A stretch of 64,000 nucleotides of DNA from positions 17,318,931 through 17,382,930 of the forward strand of contig NC_086386.1 of assembly GCF_036588685.1 (NCBI RefSeq), in the 5' to 3' direction. Within the stretch, counting starts at the first letter, position 1; each line of letters begins with the position of its first letter. The notes under the pieces were generated by a model. The model ran no database searches and had not been told where the DNA came from. It was given only the letters and a program-made list of their open reading frames with translations. The translations under genes and the position numbers were made by a program. The stretch comes from Mytilus trossulus (taxonomy: Eukaryota; Mollusca; Bivalvia; Mytilida; Mytilidae). This document shows, one piece after another, positions 1-10,559 of the stretch.

Positions 1-689
1 GAGAGTTTCTTTCATTATTTGTTGTTCGATTAAAAAAACTTTTTAGACATTGACAACAAGGTCATTTCTTAAAATTAATATTTACTACCACACTTAATTT
101 AAAAAAAAATTAAACACATTTCAAATAAGAATGATCATTCATATATTATACCACGCCCAAGACATATTAATTCAAAACACCTAGAAGTGAATGTAGTCAA
201 GACGGTCAATAACTAGAATGTCATTCTTTTGGTTAAATTTGTAGACTGTGATAGGTGAAATCTACCAAGTTCTTCTAGAAGGGATTGGAATGAAGGCTTC
301 GAATTTCCAATGCTTAAGACATCTACATTGAGTTATTTTTTTTTAATCATTCATATAAATATGTTTGTTTTGAACTTACTTTTATTTCCTTTTTATATAT
401 CAAAGACAATAACAATCAAAACCAAGGAGTAAACAAAGACTCGCAAAACCAAGGGGACATTTACACCAACAGTTATAAACAATGAATAAAAAACAACACG
501 AACGCCTCTAAAAACCGGGAGATATAATCAGGTGGTCCGGAAGGGTAAGCATTCCTGCACCGTATACGGCACCCGTCGTATTATTTCTAGGTTTGTCATA
601 TATCAACACTTTTTAATAGATTGGTATCATCTAAACATCATTAGGAAGAAAATCATCAAAAATAAAAAGCTGATAATTTGGAAACCAAA

Positions 690-795
690 CACGATTCTAC
701 ATAAGGCTCATCAGTGATGCTCCCGTCAAAAGGTTCAAAGGCTTAATAAAGTTTACGAGCATTGAGGACCCGAAAATCCAAAATGCATTTATAAA
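690..795 (+). repeat. Interspersed repeat fragment ('CATCAGTGATGCTC' family)
   Basis: The motif for an 'ATAAGRCTCATCAGTGAYGCTC...GAGCATTGAGGAYCC' repeat is present here, and related copies occur at about 16.94-17.41 kb and at the right edge near 63.93 kb. It is a diverged non-coding fragment in the intron upstream of the first visible SLC6 exon. Bases 1-690 otherwise show nothing I can name. Confidence 0.5.
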
Positions 796-893
796 AAACC
801 TGTTGACACATTTTTTTTTTTTATATCATCCAGTTTTAACCTATATGGGTATATAAAGCTGTATTTGATATTCATTTTTTTATTATCATATAG

Positions 894-2732
894 GGAATAT
901 GGCTGTTTAGTATAATAACATTGGGTCCAGTGACTTATGACGGAAAAAGTTATCCGACTTGGGCGATAGTGTTGGGATGGATATTAGGACTTTTGGCACT
1001 TGTCCCAATTCCTCTTATGATGATTATTCAAATCATTAACACTGATGGGGATACAATAGTTGAGGTAAGCTTTTTAAAACACACTAAAACATTTATACAA
1101 TAGTAAATAATTGTGTCATTATATTATTGTAAAGAGATTGCTATTTAGTTATCGATTTGTTATTTTCTTTTTGAGATTGCGAGGCAAAAGTTGAAATCAT
1201 ACGGCTTATGTAAATGTCAGTTAGACAGCTTCCACTTTAGTTAAACATACTGGTTGTTTAAAAGTTAACCAATAGCTATTTAAGCTATCCAAGTGTACAG
1301 TATATTATTTATTACTTACATCTGTATTTGTTAAAAACAAACGAATAAAAAAAACCAGAAAAATCACAACTTATGTATATTGTATCTTAAACGCGCAGAT
1401 ATTCATAATTTAAAATCTAATTTAATCTTAGGAAGAAAGATAAGAAGTTAGCAATATCCTTTAACTCTACTTTCGTTATATAGATGATGTTCTTTCACTA
1501 AATAATTCAAAATTTTTGTGACTTTGTCAAATGCATCTATCACATTTAACCAGAGATAAAGGATACAACAGATACAGTTAAGTCGGCCTCCTTTCTTGAC
1601 TTACATCTAGAAATTGACAATGAGGGTCGATTGAAAACAAAACATTACGACAAAATAGATGTTTTCATCTTTCCAATCGTAAACTTTCCATTTCTAAGTA
1701 GCAACATACCAGCAGCACCTGCATACGGTGTATATATTTCCAAATAGATACTTGCATTTCCTATCATGATTTTTTTGATAGAGGGTTGTTGCTCACAAGT
1801 AAGCTATTAAAGCAAGAGTTCCAAAATGGTGAAAGTTGAAATCATCTCTTCGTAAATTTTACGGACTCCATCACGAGTTGGTTGACCGTTATGGAATAAC
1901 CGTTTCACAAATGATATCGGATCCTTACATCGTAAAGACAATCTCACTTCCATGAATATGACCTACCGAATTATACTATTAACCGGATTTGTTATAACAT
2001 AAGCAACACGACGGGTCTGCTAACCCATCCGGAGCACCTGAGATAACCCCTAGTTTTTGGTGGGGTTCGTGTCGTTTATTCTTTAATTTTCATTGTTGTG
2101 TCATATGTACTATATTGTTTGTCTGTTTGTCTTCTTCATTTTTAGCCATGGCTTTGTCAGTTTATTTTCGATTTATGAGTTTGGCTGTCCCTCTGGTATC
2201 TTTCGTCGCTCTTTTAAGAGAAATTCTTAATCAAAATTATGTTTTTTTAGAGAGTCAAGAAATTGACAGTACCTGCAAAAAACTGGGGCCCAAGTAAGGA
2301 AGAGGATAGAGAAAGATATGTGCAGTCATTGTCATATGATGAATCCACATGTTCTAACATGAACGGCTATCCCGTAGATTGTGAAGTAGCCTTATTACAA
2401 CATAAACAAAAAATAGGTAATTATATATTCAAATACCTCACAAAAAATGTTGAATAAATGTGTATCAGTAAATTTTAGCTTGTTGATACTTAAACGTAGA
2501 ATTTGAGAATTTAGATATAGCTGATCAATTGATAAGATATAAAACTAGTGTTTGACAAAAATTAATAATAGAACTTTAAATCATGACTCTAATCATTGGT
2601 TTTTTTTGTTGTTTTTTCAAAGTGTTTTTGTTAAATTACATGCAATAAAGTGTAAAGCAAGCCTCACTTTTTTGTATTAATATCAACATGTTTCTTGTCT
2701 CTATTTTAGAAATGAATGGCACACCGTTATAG
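894..2732 (+). CDS. SLC6 Na+/Cl- dependent transporter (glycine-transporter-like), last three coding exons
   Basis: Three exons join in frame: 894-1064 (phase 0 at both ends, donor GTAAGC), 2251-2416 (acceptor TTTTAG, ends phase 1) and 2710-2732 (stop TAG at 2730). They encode about 119 C-terminal residues; the rest of the gene lies left of the window. The first exon gives the last membrane segments of an SLC6 symporter, including 'SYPTWAIVLGWILGLL'. The second begins 'RVKKLTVPAKNWGPS', and the run DGDT..ERVKKLT..WGP resembles the cytoplasmic tail of glycine transporters. The family takes up neurotransmitters or amino acids across the plasma membrane using Na+ and Cl- gradients. The protein ends -NGTPL, which fits a class I PDZ ligand (T at -2, L at 0). 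The intron 1065-2250 holds a reverse-transcriptase relic. Family call is firm; the substrate is inferred. Confidence 0.85.
1471..2224 (+). pseudogene. Decayed reverse-transcriptase retroelement fragment inside the SLC6 intron
   Basis: Translating 1474-1512 gives R-Y-I-D-D-V-L-S-L-N-N-S-K, an RT catalytic box (YIDD). After a +1 shift near 1513 the frame runs on through 'SASFLDLHLEIDNEGRLKTK' and 'FPFLSSNIPAAPAYGVYIS', then resumes after further breaks with 'DRGLLLTSKLLKQ' and 'HHELVDRYGITVSQM'. There is an in-frame TAA near 1550, a TAG near 1744 and several frame changes, so it is dead. Bases about 2040-2224 match the 3' untranslated part of this element; related tails occur near 6.85-6.96 kb and 37.85-37.93 kb. 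I recognise the protein as a common bivalve RT family, but cannot place it firmly as LINE or Penelope-like. It ends only about 26 bp before the exon at 2251. Confidence 0.8.
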
Positions 2733-2785
2733 AATATAATAAGAAATACGTGGACATTCCAAAGGAGATGTAGCAAGGTTATGAA

Positions 2786-2791
2786 AATAAA
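2786..2791 (+). terminator. Candidate polyadenylation signal (AATAAA) for the SLC6 gene
   Basis: The first AATAAA after the stop codon lies 54 bases downstream of it. Others occur further on, so the true 3' end is not fixed. Confidence 0.4.
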
Positions 2792-2799
2792 TATGTTGA

Positions 2800-5380
2800 T
2801 GGATTAAACGATATTTAATTTTAAATTGGTGTTCCCATGAATGAATGAAGTAAATGTACCATTGTATATTTTTGACTTATTTTTCTATTGTTATAACAGT
2901 ATGACATTTAGTTTCATATCTTTTCCAAATCTCATTTTACTTCAACAAACAGTCAAAAGGAAATTCTGTCAAGTTAGTAAAATCTCAAGCAAGAAAAGGG
3001 TTTGTATTGAATCATAATACTAAATTACAATATCATTGAAATAATTAACGACCGTACAAGACCATCATGGGAGGTCAAGGTCGTTGAAAAAAAGCCGGGA
3101 AGTATTCAAAAAAGCAATCAGAAATGTCAAGTCCACCTTCTTAATATTATACTAGTACACCAAACAAATATATAGCAATAGATGAATCAATTATGTGAAA
3201 TAATGACCCGTTTTAACAATTCTATTTTATCATGACAACCATTTACTAGCATTACATTTCAACTGTTTAAATCATAAGAGGTTTTTAAGTATGGTCAAGG
3301 CTGATAATAAATACTTTGTGATTTATGTAATTTTTATCAATCATTCCTGTAATATATGAACGAATTGTATATCAATTATATGTATATTTTTCTACTTTTT
3401 AGTTGTTGGTCTTTCAATTGTTAAATTTCTGAACGATTTTGATGACAAACTTTGTACTTCTAGGTGCAATAGTCTTTTCACAACACTCATATTTCAAGGA
3501 GGAAGGTGTACCAATCGCCGTGATTAGTCTGAATTTATAGCATTACCAAATCATGTACGATTTGCATTATGATCATTGATAGGTATGTGCAAGTTTTTAA
3601 CTTTAAAACCTTCAAATTGTATATATATATATGTCAAGATTTTAGAAAACTGACATGCTTAAATATTCTCAACATTTATTTGCGAGTGGAATATGAAGCT
3701 TATGCAAGCTACTAGGAAATATTTTTACTTTTTTTTTATATAAACACATACTATGGTAAACTATTGTGTATAATAAGGCTCGTCTCAACATGTCCTTTCT
3801 TGTCACTGTATTTTAAGCTATTTTTGGTTCTTTCAAAAATATTATCTCTATGAGATGACAACCAATGCAGGTATTATATAGAAATCCAAACTACCTATTT
3901 TTCAAATATGTCTTGCATCTTATTAATTGTGTTTAAAATAATATTCAACTTTAAGTTATGTGAAACAAACAATCATTGTAATTAAGAAACTTATATTCAT
4001 TAAATATCAATGTTTCTGTCAATAAAATATATTTGATATGTATTTTTATGTATAATTCTATTGTAACAAGGCAATACACTCTCTTAGACTTTAATATTTA
4101 TTAGTTATACAAATAGTATTTTACTTGGCAATATACAGTCACACTCAATGTTATTTTTGTCCTAACAAATGATAGTTTGTTCAATTATGCATTTTTATTT
4201 ATTTATATTATACATTTGGACATATTTATACTTTGTTATGAGGTAAACAAGTAGCAACAGGACAAATGTACATGGCAATAGTGATAAGAATAACTACACA
4301 CATATGTTTTATGAATTTGCATAACACACCACATGTTTTCCGTATTTCATTTATACTCTCCCAACAATTTAAAACGTAACTCTAAAACAAATGTTTCCTT
4401 AAATTCATAAGAAAAAAGTTTCTTCATATGTGTTGACATAACTTTCTGGACAAGCGACTTATTCAATAACAGTTTTATAGTGAAAGCAATTCATTTATTC
4501 CCTTTTAAAATGCGTTAATACGTATTTGCATTACTTATATACAATTATCTTTTAACTTAATATGAGTTTGCATTCAACATGTTTAATGTGATCAATAGTG
4601 AAATTAAGGATAACTTTTTTGGTATCTAGTAACAGAATATGCGAATTACATACTTGACCTGCAAGATGGTAATTCTTTAATTTCTTTCTGTCTGTCAACT
4701 GAAGCATATACTTAGCAGTCGCCTATCATCGAAAATCTCAATATTATGTTTTAATAGTTGCTACTAGATTGTTTGGATAAAGGTTAATAAACAAAAGTGA
4801 ACACTAAGTGATAAATCATGTTTATATTATTCTAGTCTAAGTAAAAGTTCCCGGGATAAAAAAGGAACATTTTCAAGCAAATTAATGCCACTACTGTCTC
4901 ATATACAAAAACAGCCAACATCAATATGTATTACTGATACTGCATAAACTTTTTAAAGATAAGTAATTATTTCTGGTGAGAGGTGTTTCAATAGAAATCA
5001 TTCTGCATCTTCTTTTTTTAAATAGTTTACAGAAGTGAAAAAAGATATGAAAAGAGCATTCGTTTCACATTATTCAAGTGTGATTTAAAGTTCCCAGGGG
5101 GGATATGGAAGTCTCGTCTATCAAGTTCACATGCCTTTCATATTGATGTACTGTTAATTTGATCAGGGTTTTTTTACGGTAGATTAGGGTACAAAATTAA
5201 AGTCGATAAAATGTTTTTACTATTTGATCTTGTTTTTTGTATATCGATGCATGAACTTAATTTTGTCAAGTCTAAGGTATATCACAGCAAATTCAAATAC
5301 TTGTCTGTCTTAAAGATACATTCATGTTAGAACATGGATTAAGATACTTTTTGATACAGGGCTAGTAAGAAAGGTTTGGG
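2800..5380. other. AT-rich intergenic DNA
   Basis: This stretch has no reading frame of note and no recognisable repeat family. It lies between the SLC6 3' end and a minisatellite and contains many A/T homopolymers. I see no gene in it. Confidence 0.6.
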
Positions 5381-5570
5381 TTTTTTTAGTAGAAAACACA
5401 AACATTTTCATAGAAAACACAAATTTTTGAGAAGAAAACATAGTTTTTTTTAGTAGAAAACACAAACTTTTAAGTAGAAAAAAAATTACTTTTTAGTAGA
5501 AAACACATACTTTTTAGTAGAAAACACAAACTTTTTAGTAGAAACACAATTTTTTAGTAGAAAACACAGA
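5381..5570 (+). repeat. Minisatellite, about 21-22 bp unit
   Basis: About nine imperfect tandem copies of 'TTTTTAGTAGAAAACACAAAC' run in a row. Units vary in the length of the T and A runs and in a few substitutions. Confidence 0.9.
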
Positions 5571-5975
5571 CCTCATCTACATCATCCACTGGCCAAATTG
5601 ATACAAATTGCATATTATTGATAACTGTTGTATCAAAATCAAAGTAAGATGATATTATTTCTTAATCAATATGAACGTGTATATTGGACATTATGTTAAC
5701 AATATATGAATAAAAAGGAAACACACATATAACATTTAAATGTATGGTCATCAATTGTTTGTATATATACTTCAGTAGTATGCCTACTACTTTTTCGGCC
5801 TGAGAAAATTCCCGTTGAAAGACTCATATCATTGTTTGTATATTGAAGGTATAACTTTGTATTTTATATGATGTCAAATACAAATAAAACATCTAAAAAT
5901 AAAAGCTGTTCCATTGTGCCATATGTAATTGTCTCTGTTTAAATATGTACAAAGTAGAATAACAAAAATTTGTAA

Positions 5976-6649
5976 GGGTTCCGCGGAACCCAGTGTCTCG
6001 CCTACTTTTGCTGTAATTCGCAGGCTCAACAAAAGTGAGGGAAAAAATCTATAAAAATATTCCTCTTGATACTATCTTATGATTGTAGGAAGCTTCTGTC
6101 CAAGTTTGGTAAAAATCTAGGATAGCTAATGAATCTAATAAATGTTTTGAAAACTTTAACTGCAGACTGTATGTAATGTTAACTGGAAAAAAATCTAAGT
6201 CCATTTAAAAGTAAAATACAGAAAAATGGAGTTATTTTTTTTTACAAAATTTACTTCTGGGTACTATCTTATGATCATAAATAAGCTTCTGTCCAAGTAT
6301 GGTACAAACCCAGGATAGTTTAAGAAAGATGTTAAAATTTTAAAAACTTTAACCACAGAGTGAATGTAATGTTTCCCCGCAGAAAAAACTAAGTCCATTT
6401 ATAAGTAAAATACGGAAAAAATGGAATTTCAATTTTACAAAATTTACTTCTGGATACTATCTAATGATCATAAACAAGCTTCTGTCCATGTTTGGTAGAA
6501 ATCCAGTATAGTTTAAGAAAGTTATTAAAATTTCAAAAACTTTAACCACACAGTGAATATTTGTGGACGCCACCGACGACGACGCCGACGGAATGTAGGA
6601 TCGCTTAGTCTCGCTTTTTCGACTAAAGTCGAAGGCTCGACAAAAATAC
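5976..6649 (+). mobile_element. Tandem-core (pearl/Helitron-like) non-autonomous element, copy 1
   Basis: The left end is the perfect 16-bp palindrome GGGTTCCGCGGAACCC (5976-5991), followed by 'GTGTCTCGCC' and a 'CGCAGGCTCAACAAAA' segment. The core has three tandem units of about 193 bp; 'CTTCTGTCCA' or its variants recur at about 6093, 6285 and 6479. A short (GACGCC)-type microsatellite follows at about 6573-6595. The right end (6607-6649) is a hairpin-forming 'CTCGCTTTTTCGAC..GTCGAAGGCTCGACAAAAA'. The order left flank, tandem core, microsatellite, right flank is that of bivalve pearl-type elements, which are thought to be Helitron derivatives. It has no coding capacity. Confidence 0.7.
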
Positions 6650-6654
6650 AAAGA

Positions 6655-6965
6655 AAATACAAAACAGAATGTCCCTTATCAAATGGAAAAGTCAATCTCA
6701 AATACTCCAAACAAATGAAAAACGACTGCCATATCTATAACTTGGAACAGGTATTTCCTGATGAAGAAAATGATGGATTAAACCAGGTCTATAGCTAGGT
6801 TAACCTCTCACTTGTATGACAGTCGCATATAATAGTAGAGAATGGTTATCTTATTCTTTGTCTTTTTGTCTTTTTTCTTGTTTTGCCATGTCATTGTCAT
6901 TTCGTTTTCAATTTACGAAAGTGAACATCCTTTTAGTATCTTCTGCTTTTTGTTATCGAAGCAGT
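6655..6965 (+). repeat. Fragments of two mussel-type interspersed repeats
   Basis: Bases about 6655-6830 resemble the repeat near 19.61-19.75 kb: 'GACTGCCATAT...', then 'GATGGATTAAACC', then 'CTCTCACTTGTATGACAGTCGCAT'. Bases about 6845-6965 resemble the RT element tail at 2.1-2.22 kb. Short open frames across here are repeat-derived. I see nothing further between about 6970 and 7740 except AT-rich DNA leading into the next gene. Confidence 0.55.
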
Positions 6966-7740
6966 AGGTCTTATAGATTCAACTTTGTTTTTTTCTTAAA
7001 TACCAAAATGATTTTGTTTGAACTATTTCGATTGTTCGTTTCATTGATTAACATTGAGAGCATAATTTGGAAAGTATTCAAGGACATCCTCTATTATACT
7101 AGCCTCTGACCTTTAAGCACGGTGTGTCATTATTTTCATCTCGAATCCCAAAATGGTTTGCATTCATATAGCTGTATATATGTGTATAAAAACTAGATAA
7201 AGATACATAGGAAATATAGGTAGCCTGCGGTAGTACAGTGGTGAAAAAGTATGATACCGATGTCAGTGTGCATGGCAAAATAAAAGGTTTGTGAAGCCGA
7301 ATTATTGTTGTTTGTTGGAACCGTTACTTGTAAGATGGTATCAACTGCGACTGTCAGATCATCAAAAGCAGGCAAAATTTATCCTACAAACCTACTCAAA
7401 TCACCATTTCAAAGTGTTTACGAAGTGTCAAATAGAAATTTTAGTTTTGTAATCAAAGTGTACTCTTAATTTTAAAAAGGGACTCGTATTTAAATGCACC
7501 ATCTTTCTGTTAATGTGACACAAATTCATATTTTACATAATTCTAAATTAAGTAACATTTGCCTCAAATAACAAATGACGATGAAACAATTTATTTATTT
7601 AAAGTTGACGAACTTCCTTGTTATGTGCATTGTCTATCACACCGGAAATTCCTTGTTAAGCATGTCAATTTGATTTTCCTGTCATAGTACAAACTATATA
7701 CTTTCCGCTTTCAAAACAAATTAAATTGTTGAAATAGCAA

Positions 7741-9423
7741 ATGGCGTGTAGCGCACAGGTTCCTTTGTGTTGTCAGTTTTGTGAAAACATTAATGAAATT
7801 AAATGGAAATGCTTTGATTGCTCATTGTTACTTTGTGATAAGTGTAAAATCAAGCTGCATTCAAAAGTGTCGTTTCAGAAAGAACACAATATCGTAGACA
7901 TACGGAATGTAAGTCAAATAAAAGTTTCTTCAAACGAGAATTTGGACAGATATCTGACATTATCATGTCATCTGCATTCGTCCAAATCCTGCTGTCTGTT
8001 TTGTAAAACATGTGACAATCTTATATGTCCAGTGTGTCTTCTTCAAAATCACAAAGATCACGAGTTGGAACAAATTCACGAGGCTTTCCAAAGGAAAAGG
8101 ACTACATTGGAAAACATTGTAGATAACATCGATAAAGAATGCCTTGGGATTGTACAGAAAGAACAACAAACCTTCGATGAACTCTGGTCTAAACATCAGC
8201 ATCAACAACAAAAGACAAAAGAAAGCATTCAAGAACAAACGGAAACCTTAACAAGTCAAATATCATCTTACAGTTCGAAACTATTAGAACAACACCACAG
8301 CTTCAACCATGGATTGAACGGCATGTTCGAGTCAAAGAAAAAAGTCTTAGATCAACATGAGCAGGATTTACTAGACAAAAGAAATAAGATTGAAACAATT
8401 CTAAATTCAACAAATTTAGCAGAAGTATTTGAACATTCAAAGGGTTTATCTAAACCACCGGAAATCACAAAACCAGACTTATCAAATGCCATGTTGGGCT
8501 TTCTTGAAGGACAAGCTTTAGATGAGAATCATCTGCAACGGATTTTTGGGTCTTTAGTAGAAATCCGTCCATTCAAAACTTACACAACAGACTTGCCAGA
8601 CGTAGGAGTAATCGCATGGCATGGTGATTACTTATGGGTTGCCAATAAGGAAAGGAAAACTCTTCAGAAAATTAAGCCTGGACTTGTTCTGGAAATTGAA
8701 TCGTGTATGAATGACATAGAAATTAGTGATTTTTCTGTTACAAAATCTGGAGAATTGATACTTAAACTTTCGAAATCGAACAAACTGAAAATTTTATCAC
8801 AAAATGGGAAACAAAAAATACTTCGAGATTTTTCCTCAATGAAACCAACGGCTGTCTATGTTTCTGGAGTTGGTGACGTCATTGTTGGTGTTAAAGAAAA
8901 TGGACCAAATTTTGTTCTTTCTGGAAATAGCAGACGACAACTTGTTACCCTGACACCTAGTGGTAAGAATAAGACTACATTTGAATATGATCAAAATGAT
9001 AAAAGGTTGTTCACCTACGTGTGGAATATTACGTCCACTATGTCAGGAGACATATGCGTCATTGATCGGCTTTCTGACGAATTTGATGGAAGGCTAGTTA
9101 TGGTTGACCCCAACGGTCAGCCAAAATGGGTTTATCATGGACAATCGAAAGACAGATATATAATTGATGCATTCAAGCCCCGTAACATAATTGCAGTAGA
9201 AGATGGGAATATAATAGTAACGGAGAGACTAAATCATTTGCTTTATGTTTTTTCATCATCCGGGCGTCTTCTTGTTCGAATGGTGACATCAGGAATTGAT
9301 ATTTACCTTCCACAGTCACTCTGTGTTGACACTCTTGGAAATCTCTGGATCGGCTGTGGTACTTACAGAGGAGAACGTAATCATGCAAAAATCCATCGGA
9401 CCCAACTTTGTCTCTTGAAATAA
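7741..9423 (+). CDS. TRIM-like protein: two B-boxes, coiled coil, propeller-like C-terminus, no RING
   Basis: One uninterrupted frame of 560 codons starts at ATG 7741. B-box 1 has C11-C14, C24-C27, C32-C35 and H40/H49. B-box 2 has C76-H79, C88-C91, C96-C99 and H104-H107. Residues about 113-230 are rich in Q, E and K heptad-like sequence and should form the coiled coil used for TRIM dimerisation. Residues about 275-555 contain repeated G-x-hydrophobic blades such as 'GVIAWHGDYLWVANKE' and 'LCVDTLGNLWIGCGT', like an NHL/YncE-type beta-propeller. The protein starts directly at B-box 1, so the usual RING E3 domain is absent; any ubiquitin role would need a partner. Bivalves carry many such intronless B-box genes, some linked to innate immunity; that role is inference here. 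Confidence 0.9.
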   Translation: MACSAQVPLCCQFCENINEIKWKCFDCSLLLCDKCKIKLHSKVSFQKEHNIVDIRNVSQIKVSSNENLDRYLTLSCHLHSSKSCCLFCKTCDNLICPVCLLQNHKDHELEQIHEAFQRKRTTLENIVDNIDKECLGIVQKEQQTFDELWSKHQHQQQKTKESIQEQTETLTSQISSYSSKLLEQHHSFNHGLNGMFESKKKVLDQHEQDLLDKRNKIETILNSTNLAEVFEHSKGLSKPPEITKPDLSNAMLGFLEGQALDENHLQRIFGSLVEIRPFKTYTTDLPDVGVIAWHGDYLWVANKERKTLQKIKPGLVLEIESCMNDIEISDFSVTKSGELILKLSKSNKLKILSQNGKQKILRDFSSMKPTAVYVSGVGDVIVGVKENGPNFVLSGNSRRQLVTLTPSGKNKTTFEYDQNDKRLFTYVWNITSTMSGDICVIDRLSDEFDGRLVMVDPNGQPKWVYHGQSKDRYIIDAFKPRNIIAVEDGNIIVTERLNHLLYVFSSSGRLLVRMVTSGIDIYLPQSLCVDTLGNLWIGCGTYRGERNHAKIHRTQLCLLK

Positions 9424-9686
9424 TATTTTACATTTAAATGTGTATAACTGTGTAAGGCGATCTGTAAAATTACTGTTATATTTTATTATCAAATTTATGA
9501 CAGAAAAAATTTCTACAGATATTTTTTTTATCAGAATTTTTTTCAGAATTGTGAAATCTCCACGATCCACTCTCCCAAAAAATGATCTAAAAAAACTAAT
9601 GAAAACAAAAAAAGGATGAAATAGTTAAGAACTGATGAGAAATGGGCATCTTTTGATATCAAGCTTTATATAAGTGGACATTTCGA

Positions 9687-9692
9687 AATAAA
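9687..9692 (+). terminator. Candidate polyadenylation signal of the TRIM-like gene
   Basis: AATAAA lies 264 bases after the TAA stop. The region from there to 10.1 kb is AT-rich with no gene seen. Confidence 0.45.
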
Positions 9693-10106
9693 ATCATATA
9701 TAACTGTACAGAACAGTTTGTTTCCTCGTACACTAGACTTTGTACATGATACAAGTAAGAGAGCAAATTGTTCTATTCTTTCGGGCTTGATGTCAAACGT
9801 TATCACAATCAGACAGATATGATACTTGTCTTCGAACAAATGTTCATGTCATTATTGAACTTTGACTGATAATATTTGACCACATGAATACACATAAATA
9901 GAAATATGGCGTGTAGGTCAATTAGATAGTTATCCAGCGACAGAAATGACATATTCACATAGGGCAAAATGTAGTCTTCATAAAGTATACGGTTTTACCG
10001 GTGTCAAAACAATATTTTAGTGTTTTAATCGTCCCTAGCATTTAAAAGATAACAAAAAGTAAAAAAATCTGCAATCAGTTCTAATTTCTCTACGTAAAGT
10101 TCAAAA

Positions 10107-10325
10107 TGAAGGCAACAGTAGTACACCGCTGTTCGAAATTCATAAATCTATAAAGAAAAAAACCAAATGCAAGTTACAAACTAAAACTGAGGGACACGCA
10201 TCAAGTATAAGAGAACTACGACACAACAGAAACACAACATTAAAATGTAACACACAGAAAAATGAACTATAATATCACAATGTCCATTTCCCTGACTTGG
10301 TACAGGGCATTTTAAGATAAAAAGA
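10107..10325 (+). repeat. 'GCAACAGTAGTATACCGC' family repeat
   Basis: A diverged copy of a mussel-type interspersed repeat. Related copies are at about 13.76 kb, 14.13 kb, 21.15-21.26 kb and 21.44-21.61 kb. It reads 'GCAACAGTAGTACACCGCTG', then 'GAGGGACACGC' and 'ACACAACAG'. Confidence 0.7.
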
Positions 10326-10559
10326 TATGATATAAGAAAACGATTACATATATATTGTATGTATGTTCAGGAATACATGTTCGTCTTGTTATGTACCTTA
10401 TTGACAGCTATTTGGTTTACCTAAATCGCTACAAATCCTCAATATAAAATCATTGTAATTACAAAATTTATGTAACGGTTCCTATCTTATCGATACAATC
10501 ACTTATATAAATAATGTATCTTTAGACCATTCCTCATACGATGTAAGAACATCATAAAA

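Noticed and set aside
5381-5570. A CRISPR array in the 22-bp tandem repeat
   Set aside because: Units are directly adjacent with no spacers; it is a minisatellite.
6553-6798. 81-codon open frame
   Set aside because: It runs across the right end of a tandem-core element into another repeat.
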